A DNA stretch of 64,000 bases from Chelonoidis abingdonii (lineage: Eukaryota; Chordata; Testudines; Testudinidae): NCBI RefSeq assembly GCF_003597395.2, contig NC_133771.1:52141189-52205188 (forward strand), read 5' to 3'. Positions 46,248 to 58,442 of this stretch are shown here, one piece after another (positions within the stretch are counted from its first letter, which is position 1; each line of letters begins with the position of its first letter). Position numbers and translations under genes: made by a program. Below the pieces are notes generated by a model. It did not search any database, was not told the DNA's origin, and saw only the letters and a list, made by a program, of their open reading frames with translations.

Positions 46248-46631
46248 AAACCAGTGTCTTTATTAAGACCATGATTTTTAGTGTCCAGCAAAATTATGAA
46301 TCTACACTCCAAGGCTTGTCTTTTGAAGGTGTTGTGCAGGTTTCCTTTAAGGATGGGGACTATGAGGAGTGTTCATTTTGTGAAAAATTTTTGTCCATGG
46401 GTGAAAGGGTGTTTTTATCTTTTATTATTTTTCTGTGTGAGTTCATTCAAGAATATAGTGATAGCCTGATTTTACCCACATAGTTGTTATTGGGACATTT
46501 AATTGTATGAGGTACACCACATGTTGTGATACACATGTGTAGGAACAATTTGTAACTCACTAATCCCCCCTTTTTTGTCCTAAAACAGGAGAGAAGTTAA
46601 GGGAAACTTCACCTTGAATGGTATCTTAGCG
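46248..46631. other. Unrecognised sequence
   Basis: Two overlapping 60-70-codon plus ORFs (46271-46483) have no known domain. No element ends seen. Confidence 0.4.
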
Positions 46632-46865
46632 CAGGACTACACTTAAAACACTGTATTGGTGCAGCTGAGCCTGTGTATCGCTTAAATGAAGATGCTCCTA
46701 TATCCACAGAAGACCTTCTCCCATTGACATAGTTAATCCACCTCCCTGAGAGGCAGTAGCTTTGTCGAGAGAAGAAGATCCTCCTTCAACCCAGCACTAT
46801 CTACACAGGGGTTAGGTCAGTATAACTATGTGGCTCAGGAATGTGAGTCTGTAGTGTAGATCTGG
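46632..46865. mobile_element. hAT-type MITE
   Basis: 234 bp from 'caggactacactt' to 'agtgtagatctgg', inverted termini. Flanks tcttagcg (46624-46631) and tcttaggc (46866-46873) agree at 6 of 8 positions, consistent with an aged 8-bp duplication. The interior 'ggttaggtcagtataactat' is shared with 47954-48045. Confidence 0.75.
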
Positions 46866-46870
46866 TCTTA

Positions 46871-47790
46871 GGCCTGGTCTACACTAGTCTGTTATTTCAG
46901 AATTAGCTGAGTTAATTAGAAAAAAAAATGATTCCATCCACATGACCAAACTGGCTTTTTCAATTTAAAGGGCTCTCTAATCCGATTTCTGTACTCCACC
47001 TGGGCAAGTGGAGTAGCGCTTAAATCGAGATCGCAATCCCGGGTTAAGGGTATTGTGGACACAATTTGATGTTATTGGCCTCCGGGAGCTATCCCAGAAT
47101 GCTTCCTTATGACCGCTCTGGACAACACTCTCAACTCTGATGCACTAGCCAGCTGGGCAGGAAAAGTCCCAGGAACTTTTGAATTTCATTTCCTGTTTGG
47201 TCACCATCAGCACAGGTGACCATCAGCCCAGTCCACCATCACAGGTGACCATGCAGCGTCTACCATCACAAGAGGTCACACAGTCCTGGATTCACAGACA
47301 AGCTCCAGCATGGTCCAAACAGGAGGTACTGGATCTCATCACATGTCGGGGAGACGAGTCTGTTATGGCAGAACTACGTTCCAAAAAAGGGAACGCAAAT
47401 ATATACGCTAAAGTCTCCAAGGCCATGACGGAAAGAGGCTACTCCAGGGACACAGAGCAGCGTCGTATAAAAATCAAGGAGTTCAGGCAAGCGTACCAAA
47501 AAGCCTGGGAGGCAAACAGGTGCTCTGGGTAACAGCCCCATACATTTCGCTTCTACTGTGAGCTGCATGCAATTACGGGGGGTGATGCCACCACAAGCCC
47601 ACCACTGTCCATGGACATCTGCAAGGGGGGAGTTGCAAGGAGCGAGGAGGAAGAGTCATTGGAGGATGAAGAGAAGGAGGAGGAGGACAGTGCACAGGCA
47701 GCAAGTGGGGAATCTGTTTTCCCCCCTAGCCAGGAACTCTGTGGTTTAGTAATCACAGCTGAAAAGCATGATTTTAATAATAAGGCCCAA
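46871..47790 (+). mobile_element. Harbinger-type remnant H3 (one end plus Myb/SANT gene)
   Basis: Begins with the terminus 'ggcctggtctacacta' at 46871, preceded by tta, the usual Harbinger target. The strand orientation is opposite to H4: the Myb/SANT-like gene is read on the plus strand. The segment 'ggcctccgggagctatccc' near 47079 matches the reverse of the H4 right side (about 61350). The right end is lost shortly after the acidic region. Confidence 0.7.
47251..47760 (+). pseudogene. Myb/SANT-like DNA-binding protein of Harbinger (H3)
   Basis: ATG at 47251 (MQRLPSQEVTQSW) fits the family better than the upstream ATG at 47179. The SANT/trihelix-like domain follows: WSKQEVLDLITCRGDESVM, AELRSKKGNANIYAKVSKAM, then RRIKIKEFRQAYQKAWEANR. 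A stop at 47530 cuts the frame; beyond it the same frame continues with FRFYCELHAITGGD and an acidic tail (SEEEESLEDEEKEEED). In this transposon group the protein binds the element ends and helps bring in the transposase; that role is from the family, not shown here. Confidence 0.75.
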
Positions 47791-47953
47791 TAAGTAGATT
47801 AAAGTAAGATTCAGAGGCTACTTCATTTCACTAGTTTTATTTAAATAAGGCTGATACATGTAATATATATAACCTATCATCATTAATTTGGTTAGCCTTT
47901 GTTTGCACCCATATATTTAATTAAACCTGCCAGAATTCCACTGATGCTAAACC

Positions 47954-48045
47954 CAGGTCCACACTACAGACCTATATTGGTATAACTATGTCACTCAGGG
48001 GTGTGAAAAATCCACACTGCTGAGCAACATACTTATATTGTCAAC
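47954..48045. mobile_element. hAT-type MITE fragment
   Basis: 'aggtccacactacagacc' then 'gtataactatgtcactcag' and 'gtgtgaaaaatccacactg' match the same short family as 46632-46865 in the opposite direction. The distal end is missing. Confidence 0.6.
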
Positions 48046-49930
48046 TGAGTTTTAATAAATTATTTAAATAATTATACATTACAAATAGGTTTGTGTAAGT
48101 TTTTTGCAACCTGAATAAGTCTTTTCTAAGTTAGAAACTAAGATGAGTGCATGTGTGCGCTCTGAAACATTTGGTTGCTCTTACTATCCTTGTCAATATT
48201 TGTTGTAATTTATAATACTGTCATTTGCTCAATTCTCTGAATGATCTGGTTTTGGACCTTATAGGCACATTGCATATTCTTCACTACAGAAGTAATGGAA
48301 TTTATGACATGGTCTTCAAAGAAGACTCTGGGGTGAAATGATCATGTCCCAAAGACTGTATTTGAATTTTCATTTTTCAAATCAAAACTTTGGGCCCAGT
48401 CCTACTCTCAGTGATGTCAACAGCTATCATGTGGAATGAATGGACTCTTATAAATGTTATGTGATGGTGGTATTTCAAACTTTTATAGTTGTTTCTGAGC
48501 AAGCAAATGGTTATGCTGATTGGTTTTAGGTCAATTGTAAAGGTTAAGTGTTAGGCAGGATGCAGTCCTCTAATCCAGATGCTGAAAATATTAAAAAGAC
48601 TAATTTCACATAATGTTTTTTACAATAAGGGTAACGTTTTCAAAACTGCCTAAGTCCCATTTTGGACATTTAGGAGCCTAAATCTCTCCTAAATGCCCAA
48701 AGTCACTTCTGAAATGAAATTGAGGCTCTTAAATCAGCTAGGCACTTTTTTGAAAATTTTACCTTACATGAATAATTGTACAAGAAAAGGAATATTAAAT
48801 CTAGGAATGATCAAATCTGAGTTTTGGTCCTGTCATCAATTTGTTTGAGTAAATATTTGATGATGAGAAAATATTTGTATAGTCTAAAATATTAAGAAAA
48901 ATATCTCTTTTCCTGAGAACACCTTTCTGAATCTTTGGAAACCCATAACCTGTCTGCATGGCTCAAAAACAACTTTACTTCACATAAACACAATGCAAAA
49001 TCCAAACCAGCTGACTTCTCAATGTCAGATACTGTACTTCTAAAGTGACAGTCAATTGAATAAGGTATTTCAAAGCAGAACGATGTGGTAACAGATTTTA
49101 GTGTTTTTCCTATTCAGAGAAAAAATATTCCATGACACAAGTCAGCTCTGAAATAGATCACTGAAAAACATCTTGCGAAAGATTTGTCTACTCTGTTCTG
49201 TATGTTTGGCTTTGATTTGAATTGGTAAACTGTGTCCTGGGTTTAATTATTCTAGGTTGTTGTCCTTTGCAGGAATTTTTATGGAATTTGAAGATTTTTC
49301 AAGTCTGAACTGATCTTTCCTTTCTAAGTGAAGTGCAAAGCAAAAAAAAAAGCGGGGGGGCATTCAGTACAGATTTTTGTGCTTTATGCTTTCATTAACT
49401 GGGCTTTTTTTCTTTGTGAAATCTTCTTGATGCTTCCAGATTCAATGACAATAATACAGAATGAAGCTTCACAAATACCAGACATCTCATTGCAACCCAT
49501 TCAATCCTTGTCATCTGTAGTATCCCATAATGCATCACTGAGTGATATTTTCAAGAAACAGAAAATATAAAAGGAATATAGTAAGAGGAGAAAAGATTTT
49601 TTAAAAGGTTGATTAACTCATATTTTTGTGCTGATTGGGATTCCATTGTGTGAGCACTGTGCAAACATGTGTGAAGCCATGATCTCAGTGTGTGTTCTCA
49701 GCGAGAATTCCAGAAACATGACTTTTTCACATCCACCAATTTTTTCTAATGTCCACAACTATATACATATTTGTTTCTCTACATTTTTACCAAGCTTGAC
49801 CTTACTTTTGCCAAGATCATTTTTAGATGTGCACGAGGCATAAAAATATTGCATTATAGGACCAATACAGTTACACAAGTGGTGCCATTCAAGGTATACT
49901 TTGCCCAAATTTAAAATGAGTCTGAAATTT
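48046..49930. other. AT-rich sequence with one old short repeat
   Basis: 48650-48765 resembles a self-complementary old repeat ('cctaagtcccattttgg' with 'aaattgaggctcttaaatc'), with a relative near 13490. Otherwise unrecognised. The 80-codon ORF at 49328-49570 has no domain. Confidence 0.4.
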
Positions 49931-50703
49931 TATCATAAACATACAGCTAAGGGTAGCCTGTAAAGGGTTAAGAAGCTCTGATAACCTGGGTGACACCTGA
50001 CCAAAAGGACCTATAAGGGGAAAAGATACTTTCAAATATGTGGGGGAAGGTTTTGGTCTCAGTCTCTGGGAGCCAGCAAAGAAACCAGGACAGGAAAATT
50101 ATATCTCCTTAAGCATATCTAAACTAAGCATCTAGTCTAGCAGAAATAGTAAGTAATAGCAGAAAAGAAATGTGTTAGATTACCTTTTGTTTTAGCTTGT
50201 GAATTTTCCCTGTGCTAAGAGGGAGTTTTATCCCTGTTTTAGTAACTTTAAGGTTTTGCCCGGAGGGGAAATCCTCTGTGTTCTTGAGTCTTCTGTTATT
50301 CTGTAAAGTACTTACCATCCTGATTTTACAGAGGTGATTCTTTTACCTTTTCTTTAATTAAAATTCTTCTTTTAAGAACCTGATTGATTTTTCATTGTTC
50401 TTAAGATCCAAGGACTTGGGTCTGTGTTCACCTGTACAAATTGGTGAGGATATTATTATCAATTCTCTCCAGGAAAGGAGATGTAGGGTCTTGGGGGGAT
50501 ATTTGGAGAAGGTAGGGCTCCAAGTGGCCCTCTCTGAATGTTTGTTTAAATCATTTGGTGGTGGCAGCGACACTAAGGCTAGAAAGGAATTTGTGCCTTG
50601 GGGAAGTTTTTAACTTAAGCTGGTAAAAATAAGCTTAGGGGGTCTTTCATGCAGGTCCCCACATCTGTACCCCAGAGTTCAGAGTGAGGAAGGAACCCTG
50701 ACA
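49931..50703 (+). mobile_element. Solo LTR, family A (copy 4)
   Basis: 773 bp from 'tatcataaacatacagcta' (TG changed to TA) to 'ggaaccctgaca'. Flanks aattt (49926-49930) and atttt (50704-50708) agree within one base shift, consistent with a decayed 5-bp duplication. Shares 'cctgtaaagggttaagaag', 'tcctgattttacagaggtg' and 'cttaagatccaagga'-type text with copy 3. It has only one version of the segment that is tandem in copies 2 and 3. Confidence 0.85.
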
Positions 50704-53700
50704 ATTTTCTGTATATAGTAGGGGCTTTGCAGTAGAATGGATTTAGAGTTGCTTTCAAGGGCTAATGAAGAAGATATTTTAAAAATCTATTAGTATGATC
50801 ACCTCCTTTTTCAGTTAACTTTGGTGTAGTTTTATTAGCACTCTTGAGCGGAGAGCCAGAAAACACTTGTAGAGGACTCAGAAATAGGAGAGAATAAAGT
50901 CTTCACATCCTTGGACCAGATCCTGGGCTTAAGCTCTGTCCCTTTGCACTGCTTTGGTAGGACAAAGGGGAAAGAGCTACTCTAACAGGGCAACCAGGAA
51001 TTCACCTGACACAGAAGAATCCATGGGTAGGATGAAGCCACCATAGCCTTTTCTAGGCCCTCTGCTCAACAACCCTACCCCTGCCTCCAACCAAGGTGTA
51101 GGACGCAGAGGGGGGAGATGGTGGCAGACTGAGTGGTGCTACAGCAGAGCTCACTCTAGTGAGCCCAGGCTAGCGAGTGGTTCCTAAAGGAATACTATAG
51201 CCAGCAGAATTTACAACAGGGACTGGTTTGCTCTGCTCCATCCCAGTGAAGCCGATGATCAGAGAAGCAGAAAGGTGACTTAAAGCCACTTTCACCTGCC
51301 TTCCTCCCATCAAACACATACTGGGTTAGGCACACAGCGCAGTTCACCCAGAACTTAGGATTGGAAGGCTCCTGGTCTTCCTTTTGACCACATTCTCAGT
51401 CACTAACTTACTCAGAATATATTGAATAGTTTAGGTCAAATTCTACCCTCCTCCTGCTCATCCTGCAAAAATTACAACTCCTTGCAGCGGAGACATGACT
51501 TTTTAGACATGAAAGTTAAAGCTGGGCAAAAAAAAAAAAAAACCTCAGAATATACGCTGTCAGAAAAGCCAACAAAAGCTCCTGGACTCACACGCATGCA
51601 AAAATCAGTGCATTTCTCATTCTCTCCTTGAATTTTCATAGAAACAAAAAGCAGTTTCTGCAGACGGAAGGCATTTCACCCTGGATCAAATTGACAAAGG
51701 GTACAACAGCCATTACTCACGCAAATGGGCCTTACTCATGAAAGTAATCCCTGCAGTAATGGTTCTGGGGCCCAAAAACTGAAACAAAATATGTGGTTTT
51801 GTATACAAATACTCATATGCAAATCATTTTGTCCAGCTCTATTTGGCAGAAAGTTCCCTAAAACGTTACACATCCTCTGAGTATCATCCAAAAACCTTTT
51901 CAACTTACAGACTAGACATTGGATGTGGTCACCATAGGACATGCTCTCTTATCATGCCACTTATTAAATTATTAGCAGTTGTAGTAGTATTTATATTGCA
52001 GTAACATCTAGGGCACAAGCCAGGATCAGAACCCATTGTGCCAAGTGTTGTACAAACACAAAGCAGAGAGTCTCTACCCCCAAGAGCTCACGGTGTGTTT
52101 TAACACAAGACACAACAGTGAATACAACATACAGTGGGAGGAAATGGGGAGGAAAAAAGAGGGAAACAGCAGTTAGAGCATTTACTAACATGGCCCAGCA
52201 ATATCCAGAGCTAGATGATTTTGTGTGTGACTTGTTTTAAATTCTAAGTTAAAAACAATAGATGACTTGCCACCTGGTAGGTTTTTAACCAGCCTACTGC
52301 TTTCCCAGTTAAAGGATTTGATGTGCTTGGGTTGTTTGCCCTCTCCCTCACCCTGAGTGTGAACGAAATGTTTAGCAGAAACTTCCTAAAGGCCTGTCCC
52401 TTTAAAGGCCATTCCTCTCTGGACTCAGCAGCAGTTACCTCCTTCCTGGCATGATCTGGAGTGGGTCAGATTCTGTAGCTACTGTCTTGGGGAAGAGACT
52501 TCTTTTGCTATGTGTAAGGAAAAGTGCTTAGCACAATGTAACACTGACCGCTCAGACTTCAGGTGATCTCATAGTGCAGATTATAAATAAAAAGCTAAAT
52601 TTAGAACTGATTAAATAATACAATAAGTGATTCATTATTTTTGTTAATAAACATGAGTTCTTTCTTCTGTTTTACATGGGGTCATATTGTTCTGTATTCA
52701 TATTTAAATGATGGTTCATTGAATCATAGGAATATATGTGAATCGTGGAAGCTTCAGTAATTTTTTCATTAATTTGTGTTAAACTCATACTAGAAGTCTG
52801 TCATTTGTTATTTGTTACTGGGTATTCCTGATTCATTATACTCCTATTTAAAAAGTTTGACTTCCAGCCAGGGAGCAGAAACAATATCATATAACTTAGG
52901 TAACCAATCAAACACAACAAATAGAAAAATGCCAGAGACATAGTCAAAGGAAGTATTTCAGCCTTCAGGTTGCTGGCAAACTGTTTGCTTACACTATTTG
53001 GGAAATAATTTGTGAAAACTAAATACGTTGGTAGAAATTAGGATCAATTTGGTAAAAGAAAACCACTAATTTTGTCAGATAATTTCACTAGTTAGCATCC
53101 TGCTATTTAAAATTCTTAATTTACTGGATAAATTAAATGTATATGCCTCATGAGAATTGCTTGTCAGTTTAAACTTCATTCGATTTCAGTATTTGGTTTT
53201 GACTATTCTTAGTGAATAGATTATTCATTATTCTTATAATGAGTTTCTATCTTACTTAACAACGCTTTAAATCATATGTTCAAGTACACATAAGATTAGA
53301 TGCATAACTAATTCAGCCAATAAAGTCCAAGAAGCAAATATATTTAAAAATATTAGTATAATGATGCTCCAGGGGTTCAACAGAGTTAATGAAATTGAAG
53401 ACTAAAATACCAAGACTTGTTTATGCTTGTTTTATGCTAGATTGTTGATTAAAATGGATTATAGCTTAACAGCATATTTACATTGGTATGTACTTTGTGC
53501 TATATGTAACAATGAGTTCCTACCTGTCTATAACTCTTCTTTTCTTTAAATTTTAATTGAGAACTAGTGTTAAGAACATGCCAGTAACATATGCTCAAAA
53601 GTAATAATGTTGATTCCTCTAATCTACCATCCTCTATGGAGCAACCCTTCCAAGCAATGAGATATGGAGCCTACCATCTTTAAGTCACTGGTTCAACTGC

Positions 53701-56378
53701 AGTCCAAGTCAGGCAATGTCAAAAAGTCACTACCATTTGACAGCTATTACATCATAGGAATTGGTGGGCTCATTCCACCCCTGGAGCTGAGGTAACCACA
53801 TCATAAAACCCTCCTCACAAGTGTTGCATGCCTAGTAAAAAGGATCCTGGTTCAGCATACAGCAACCTGCCTCATAGACAGGACAGGCCAAGTAGGACAC
53901 ATCATGTCAGTACTCTGCACTGACTGCCCATTAAATCCTGGGATCACTTCAAGGTCTTGGGATCCAATTCTGCACATCCTTACTTTTGTGAATATTCCTT
54001 ATTGATGGAGTAATTCCACTGAAGTCAGTGGGGCTACTCATTTGAATAAGAACTACTCCTAGGAGAGAGAGTTTGGGGCCTGGGGTTGGGATCTTGGTCC
54101 TCAGCTTCTAAACTCTACATGAGTTAGGCCATGAAAATCTCAGCAGCCATGTCTCCCACCACACTCTACCACAGCAACTCCATTCAGTGGGGATGCATCA
54201 ACTGACAGAGTTCAGGTTTGAACTTTAGGAGACAGCTGCAATGGATTTACTGGGGGCTTGCCTATGGGGAGCAATACGAGATATTAATTTATTTTGAAAA
54301 GCATTCTCATAACAGTTAAGTAAACATTTTTTACTATTAAGTAATGGGGAAGGGGAAGAGGGCTCGAGAACCCTTCTCTTTAATAAGGGATACAATGCAC
54401 TAAATTCATGTAATGACTGCTAGATGTGGTGGGGAACTTAGAAATGTGTGTAATAATTATAATAATAACTAAAGGGGAAAGATGCGATATTATTTCTAAA
54501 TTGTTTGGGCATTTTATTAACGATGAAGTATTGCCATTTTTTAAAACTATACAGCTATGTTTTGTTTTTGTTTTGTTTTTTTGTTGTCTGTCCGTGTCTC
54601 CCCTTTGTTTTCTTATGGTAATTTAAATACCAGAAGCATTATTTTATCCATGTTTTTCACCAGTTCTGTATCACGTTTTAAATGTCAGCCAAGGAAAGAA
54701 GCAGATCAAATTTAAATGATCATACCTGTCACAAATCAGTTACCACCCAATCCTAAAACAATGACAACCAAACCTGTTTTCTAGTAGTTCAGCATAGTTG
54801 AGTTTCTAATTTATTAGAAATAGATAATTACCTCATGGTGACTACAGGTAAAATCTAAATCTGGTTGAAACATGATCACATGCATTTACTGACACAGTCA
54901 TTCTGTAGCCAGATTACATAAAAATTTCAGTATGGTTCAGGTACCACATGGTTATAAATGTACCAACACCACTAAATGTTCATTTACTACTGAGAAGGGT
55001 CTTACATATTAAGTCTAGGGTTCAGAAAAAGTAGACTTCAATGAGAGGGGGAAAACTGCTTGCCTGTAGCCATGATGCTGGGGACTCATTTGACTGTAAG
55101 CGGCATACACAAGTTATCAGCATACTGCTAATTATCAGTAAATTACTGTATTTGCCAGTTTACAAGAACAAATTCTAACCTAACGGTATTTAAATTCAAT
55201 ATGCCAGTTAAACAATCAGACAGAATGGAAATTAAATCTGTTAAATTATAGCTTTCCCATTACGACAGCAAACAAATAAATAAATGAGAAACAATAGAGT
55301 TCCTCTGATGTTTTAATTGGCTGCTTCTGCACTAGGTCGTGTTAATTCAAGCATTCCATCCTTTAGAGAGACATCCAGAGCACGATTTACTTGTGCCAAC
55401 TAAGGACATTGTACACCAGGAGAGGAATAGCCCGTGAGGCAGGAGAGAGGCTGTTTCCACTACCACCTTCCGTGCGGTTTCAGCCAGTGCTGGGCTCCAT
55501 ATAAGACCTACCTATGGAGTCTGCAGTGGGAAAGTGCTGAATCAGTTATGTCCTGGATGTCCTGGCCATAACACCCTGTGGCCAGCACCACTGATTCTTC
55601 AGGCCTTGCTGACCTCCTAGTGGAGGGAAAGTTGCAGCCTTTTTCCACCATAAGCAGCCTCCTGTCTGGGTAGACTGTCTGCTGTTGGAGCTCTGTGCCT
55701 GGCACTACACCATCAGGTGCTCTTGGTGATCTGAGAATTATTCTGGCTCTGAAGTTTCCAATCATATTTGTTTAATTCAAATATACTTTTTTTTCTATTT
55801 ACTAACAGCAAGTTAGAAACACAACTGAAATCTATTTGTAAACTGAAGTGCTCTCTCTCCCTCTGTGCTACTTATTTGTTTGCTAACAGCAATGAAATTG
55901 GATGTCATTTGTTTGCATCCTGTTTCTATTTCCTGGTCCATGAGTACCAGTGTATTGACATTATCATGCTCAGGCACTGTACATTTTCCGTTGCTCTGCA
56001 AAGGAGTCTGTTTTGTCACACTTTGCTACTGCAGTATTTCTATTTTGTCTTCTACAGCTTCAGAGACATACACACATCTTTACATGCCATGCTTATTACT
56101 TAATGCTTTTAAATAACATATCAGTGTTAACACAATACATATTTCCCCTTGTTTCTCTATTAAGCTTAAGTTTTTCCCTACATACAACATGAATTTGTTC
56201 ATCCTCCTTCTCAGCAATGGCTGAGTGCCTGAACTCTAACCAAAGGTGTGATCCAACCACTCTTCAAATCACACCTCTTCTTTGGTCTTGTTCATGTCCA
56301 GGTGCTTGCCTGCCACAAACTGAGGGCAAAACACCTCACTGGAAGAGAATAATTCTACCTGTGTCCTTTCTCTGAGGC
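50704..56378. other. Long AT-rich region with few repeats
   Basis: About 5.7 kb without recognised genes. An old interspersed repeat probably lies at 51980-52170 ('cccattgtgccaagtgttgt'). Self-complementary 'ccactgaagtcagtgg' is at 54017, inside a palindromic stretch 53960-54080. ORFs at 54426, 55508, 55768 and 55865 have no domain. It could contain host regulatory sequence. Confidence 0.5.
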
Positions 56379-56647
56379 CAGGTCTATGCTTGGAAGGCAT
56401 TGCTGGTATAGCTATACCAATTTACTATACCAGACAAACGTTTTACATGTGGATGCAAATACACCAGCAAAACTGTGCTAGATAATATTTAGTCCTACCA
56501 TGAGTGCAAGGGACTGTACTAGATGACCTCTCAAGGTCCCTTCCAGTCCTATGGTTCTATGATTCTATAACTGGGGCCTGGAATAATACACCTTCACACC
56601 CTTGGCTGACATAGGTGTTCTGAGAAAAGTTTGTAGTGTACACCTGG
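56379..56647. mobile_element. hAT-type MITE with a CR1 tail inside
   Basis: Ends 'caggtctatgcttgg' and 'gtgtacacctgg' are inverted matches. Flanks tctgaggc (56371-56378) and cctgaggc (56648-56655) match at 7 of 8. The middle is replaced or interrupted by a CR1 3' end at 56479-56572. Confidence 0.75.
56479..56572 (+). mobile_element. CR1 3' end inserted in the MITE
   Basis: 94 bp: 'atttagtcctaccatgagtg' and 'gacctctcaaggtccctt', ending with 'ctatggttctatgattctat'. A very short 5'-truncated CR1. Confidence 0.85.
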
Positions 56648-56649
56648 CC

Positions 56650-57237
56650 TGAGGCTGAGTGGGTGGTTTAAGTCCCATAAGTTCTTTATCATTTAGCACT
56701 TCTTCTTTAAAGTCTCAGGGTTCTTTTCTCCTTAAAGCCAGACTGCTTAAAACACATATACCCCATTATAATTCCTTAAAAGAAGACTTATTAACGACTG
56801 ACAGGATACGGGACTAGTTAGACCACTAGTTTGATCTGGGGTGGCAATTACTAAGTTCCAGAAAAAGGGAACATTTTTGTTGTAAGTAGGAGCATTTACT
56901 TGACAGAATATGGCAAATTCTTTCTCAGTCTCACTCATATGCTGTGCTAAGAAAATTGTAAAGCAACAAAAGCTTCTAAATATTTTAATGAGCATACTGA
57001 GCTTTCCATTGTCTATATTTCTCTACAGATATTTCTAGGGCACACATACAGATGTTAAATGAAAAAGGTCAAAGCACACACATGTGCATGGTAATATGTT
57101 TACTAAAACTCTGATTGTCATGACCTGGGACATTTTAACCCGGACATATCTGTAATTTCCCTCACTCCACCTCAAATTAACCATGACAAAAACTTTATGA
57201 TTACAGTGAAACTACTCACACACCTAAATTAGGTATG
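56650..57237. other. Unrecognised sequence
   Basis: No element ends or coding signal seen. Confidence 0.4.
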
Positions 57238-57409
57238 TGTGACAGTCTGTTTCCCAGTATTCACCCTTGTACGTTATTATGATAATCTTTGTACAAGTAT
57301 GCCTTGTGAGGTATCATTTGAAAACTCGTAACTCTCTGCTCAATATTCTCCTGATAAAATGTGTGGCAACACTGTAAAATTATAAGATTCCACTGTATGC
57401 TATTATTTA
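57238..57409. mobile_element. LTR family C, first part
   Basis: Begins 'tgtgacagtctgtttccc' and runs to the left end of Harbinger H4. It pairs with the second part at 61455-62118, which ends 'gtaccctgggtacgtcaca', giving TGTGAC...GTCACA ends. Total LTR length is about 830 bp, with some loss at the insertion site. No clean 5-bp duplication (gtatg, tcttg). Confidence 0.65.
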
Positions 57410-58230
57410 GGGTATGTCTACACTACGAAATCAGGTGGAATTTATAGAAGACTTTTTTTAGACATCGTTTTTATACAGTCGATTGTGTGTGTCCCCACAC
57501 AAAATACTCTAAGTGCATTAAGTCGGCAGACTGCATCCACAGTACCAAGGCTAGCGTCGACTTCCGGAGTGTTGCACTGTGGGTAGCTATCCCACAGTTT
57601 CCACAGTCTACGCTGCCCACTGGGTTTCTAGGTTGAGATCCCAAAGCCTGATGGGGCAAAAACAGTGTCGCGGGTGGTTCTGGGTTCATGTCGTCAGGCC
57701 CCACTTCTCTCCTTCCCTCCATGAAAGCAATGGCAGACAATCGTTTCATGCCTTTTTTCCTGGGTTACCTGAGCAGACGCCATACAGACGCAAGCATGGC
57801 GCCTACTCAGCTCACCATCACTGTACATCTCCTGGGTGCTGGTAGAAATGGGACTGCATTACTACGCAGCAGAAGCTCATTGCCTTTTGGCAGCAGATGG
57901 TGCATTACAACCAGTATCCATTGTCATCATACTCCTGGGTGCTCTTTTAGCCAACCTCGGTGAGGTCAGTCAGGAGCACTTGGGCAGACATGGGAGTGAC
58001 TCAGCCAGGTCATTCCCATCTTCTCCTGAGCATCCAGGAGATGACAATGGCTAGCAATTGTAATGCAGCATCTTCTGCCAAGCACCCAGGAGATGATCAT
58101 GACTAGCAGTCGTACTGAACCATCTACGGCCAGTCTAAGATGTAAAAGGTAGATGGAGTGGATCAAAGCAAGAAATAGACCTAATTTGGTTTTTATTCAT
58201 TTGCTCCCCCCTCCCTCCCTCCATGAAATC

Positions 58231-58278
58231 AACAGCCTGCTAAACCCAGGGTTTTGAGTTCAATCCTTGAGGGGGCCC
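58231..58278 (+). mobile_element. SINE-derived fragment within Harbinger H4
   Basis: 'cctgctaaacccagggtttt' followed by 'gagttcaatccttgaggggg' matches the tRNA-like 3' half (box B) of the SINE at 4415-4602, here in plus sense. There is no box A or CR1-like tail. Could be a captured piece carried by the whole Harbinger family or a truncated insertion; I cannot tell from one copy. Confidence 0.6.
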
Positions 58279-58442
58279 TTCTGTGTGACAGTTGTTTGTG
58301 TTTCTCCTTGATGTAAAGCCACCCCCTTTGTTGATTTTAATTCCCTGTAAGCCATGTCATCAGTCACCCCTCTCTCCCTCAGAGCAACGGCAGACAATCG
58401 TCTCGCGCCTTTTTTCAGCACAGACGCCATAGCACTGGGAAC

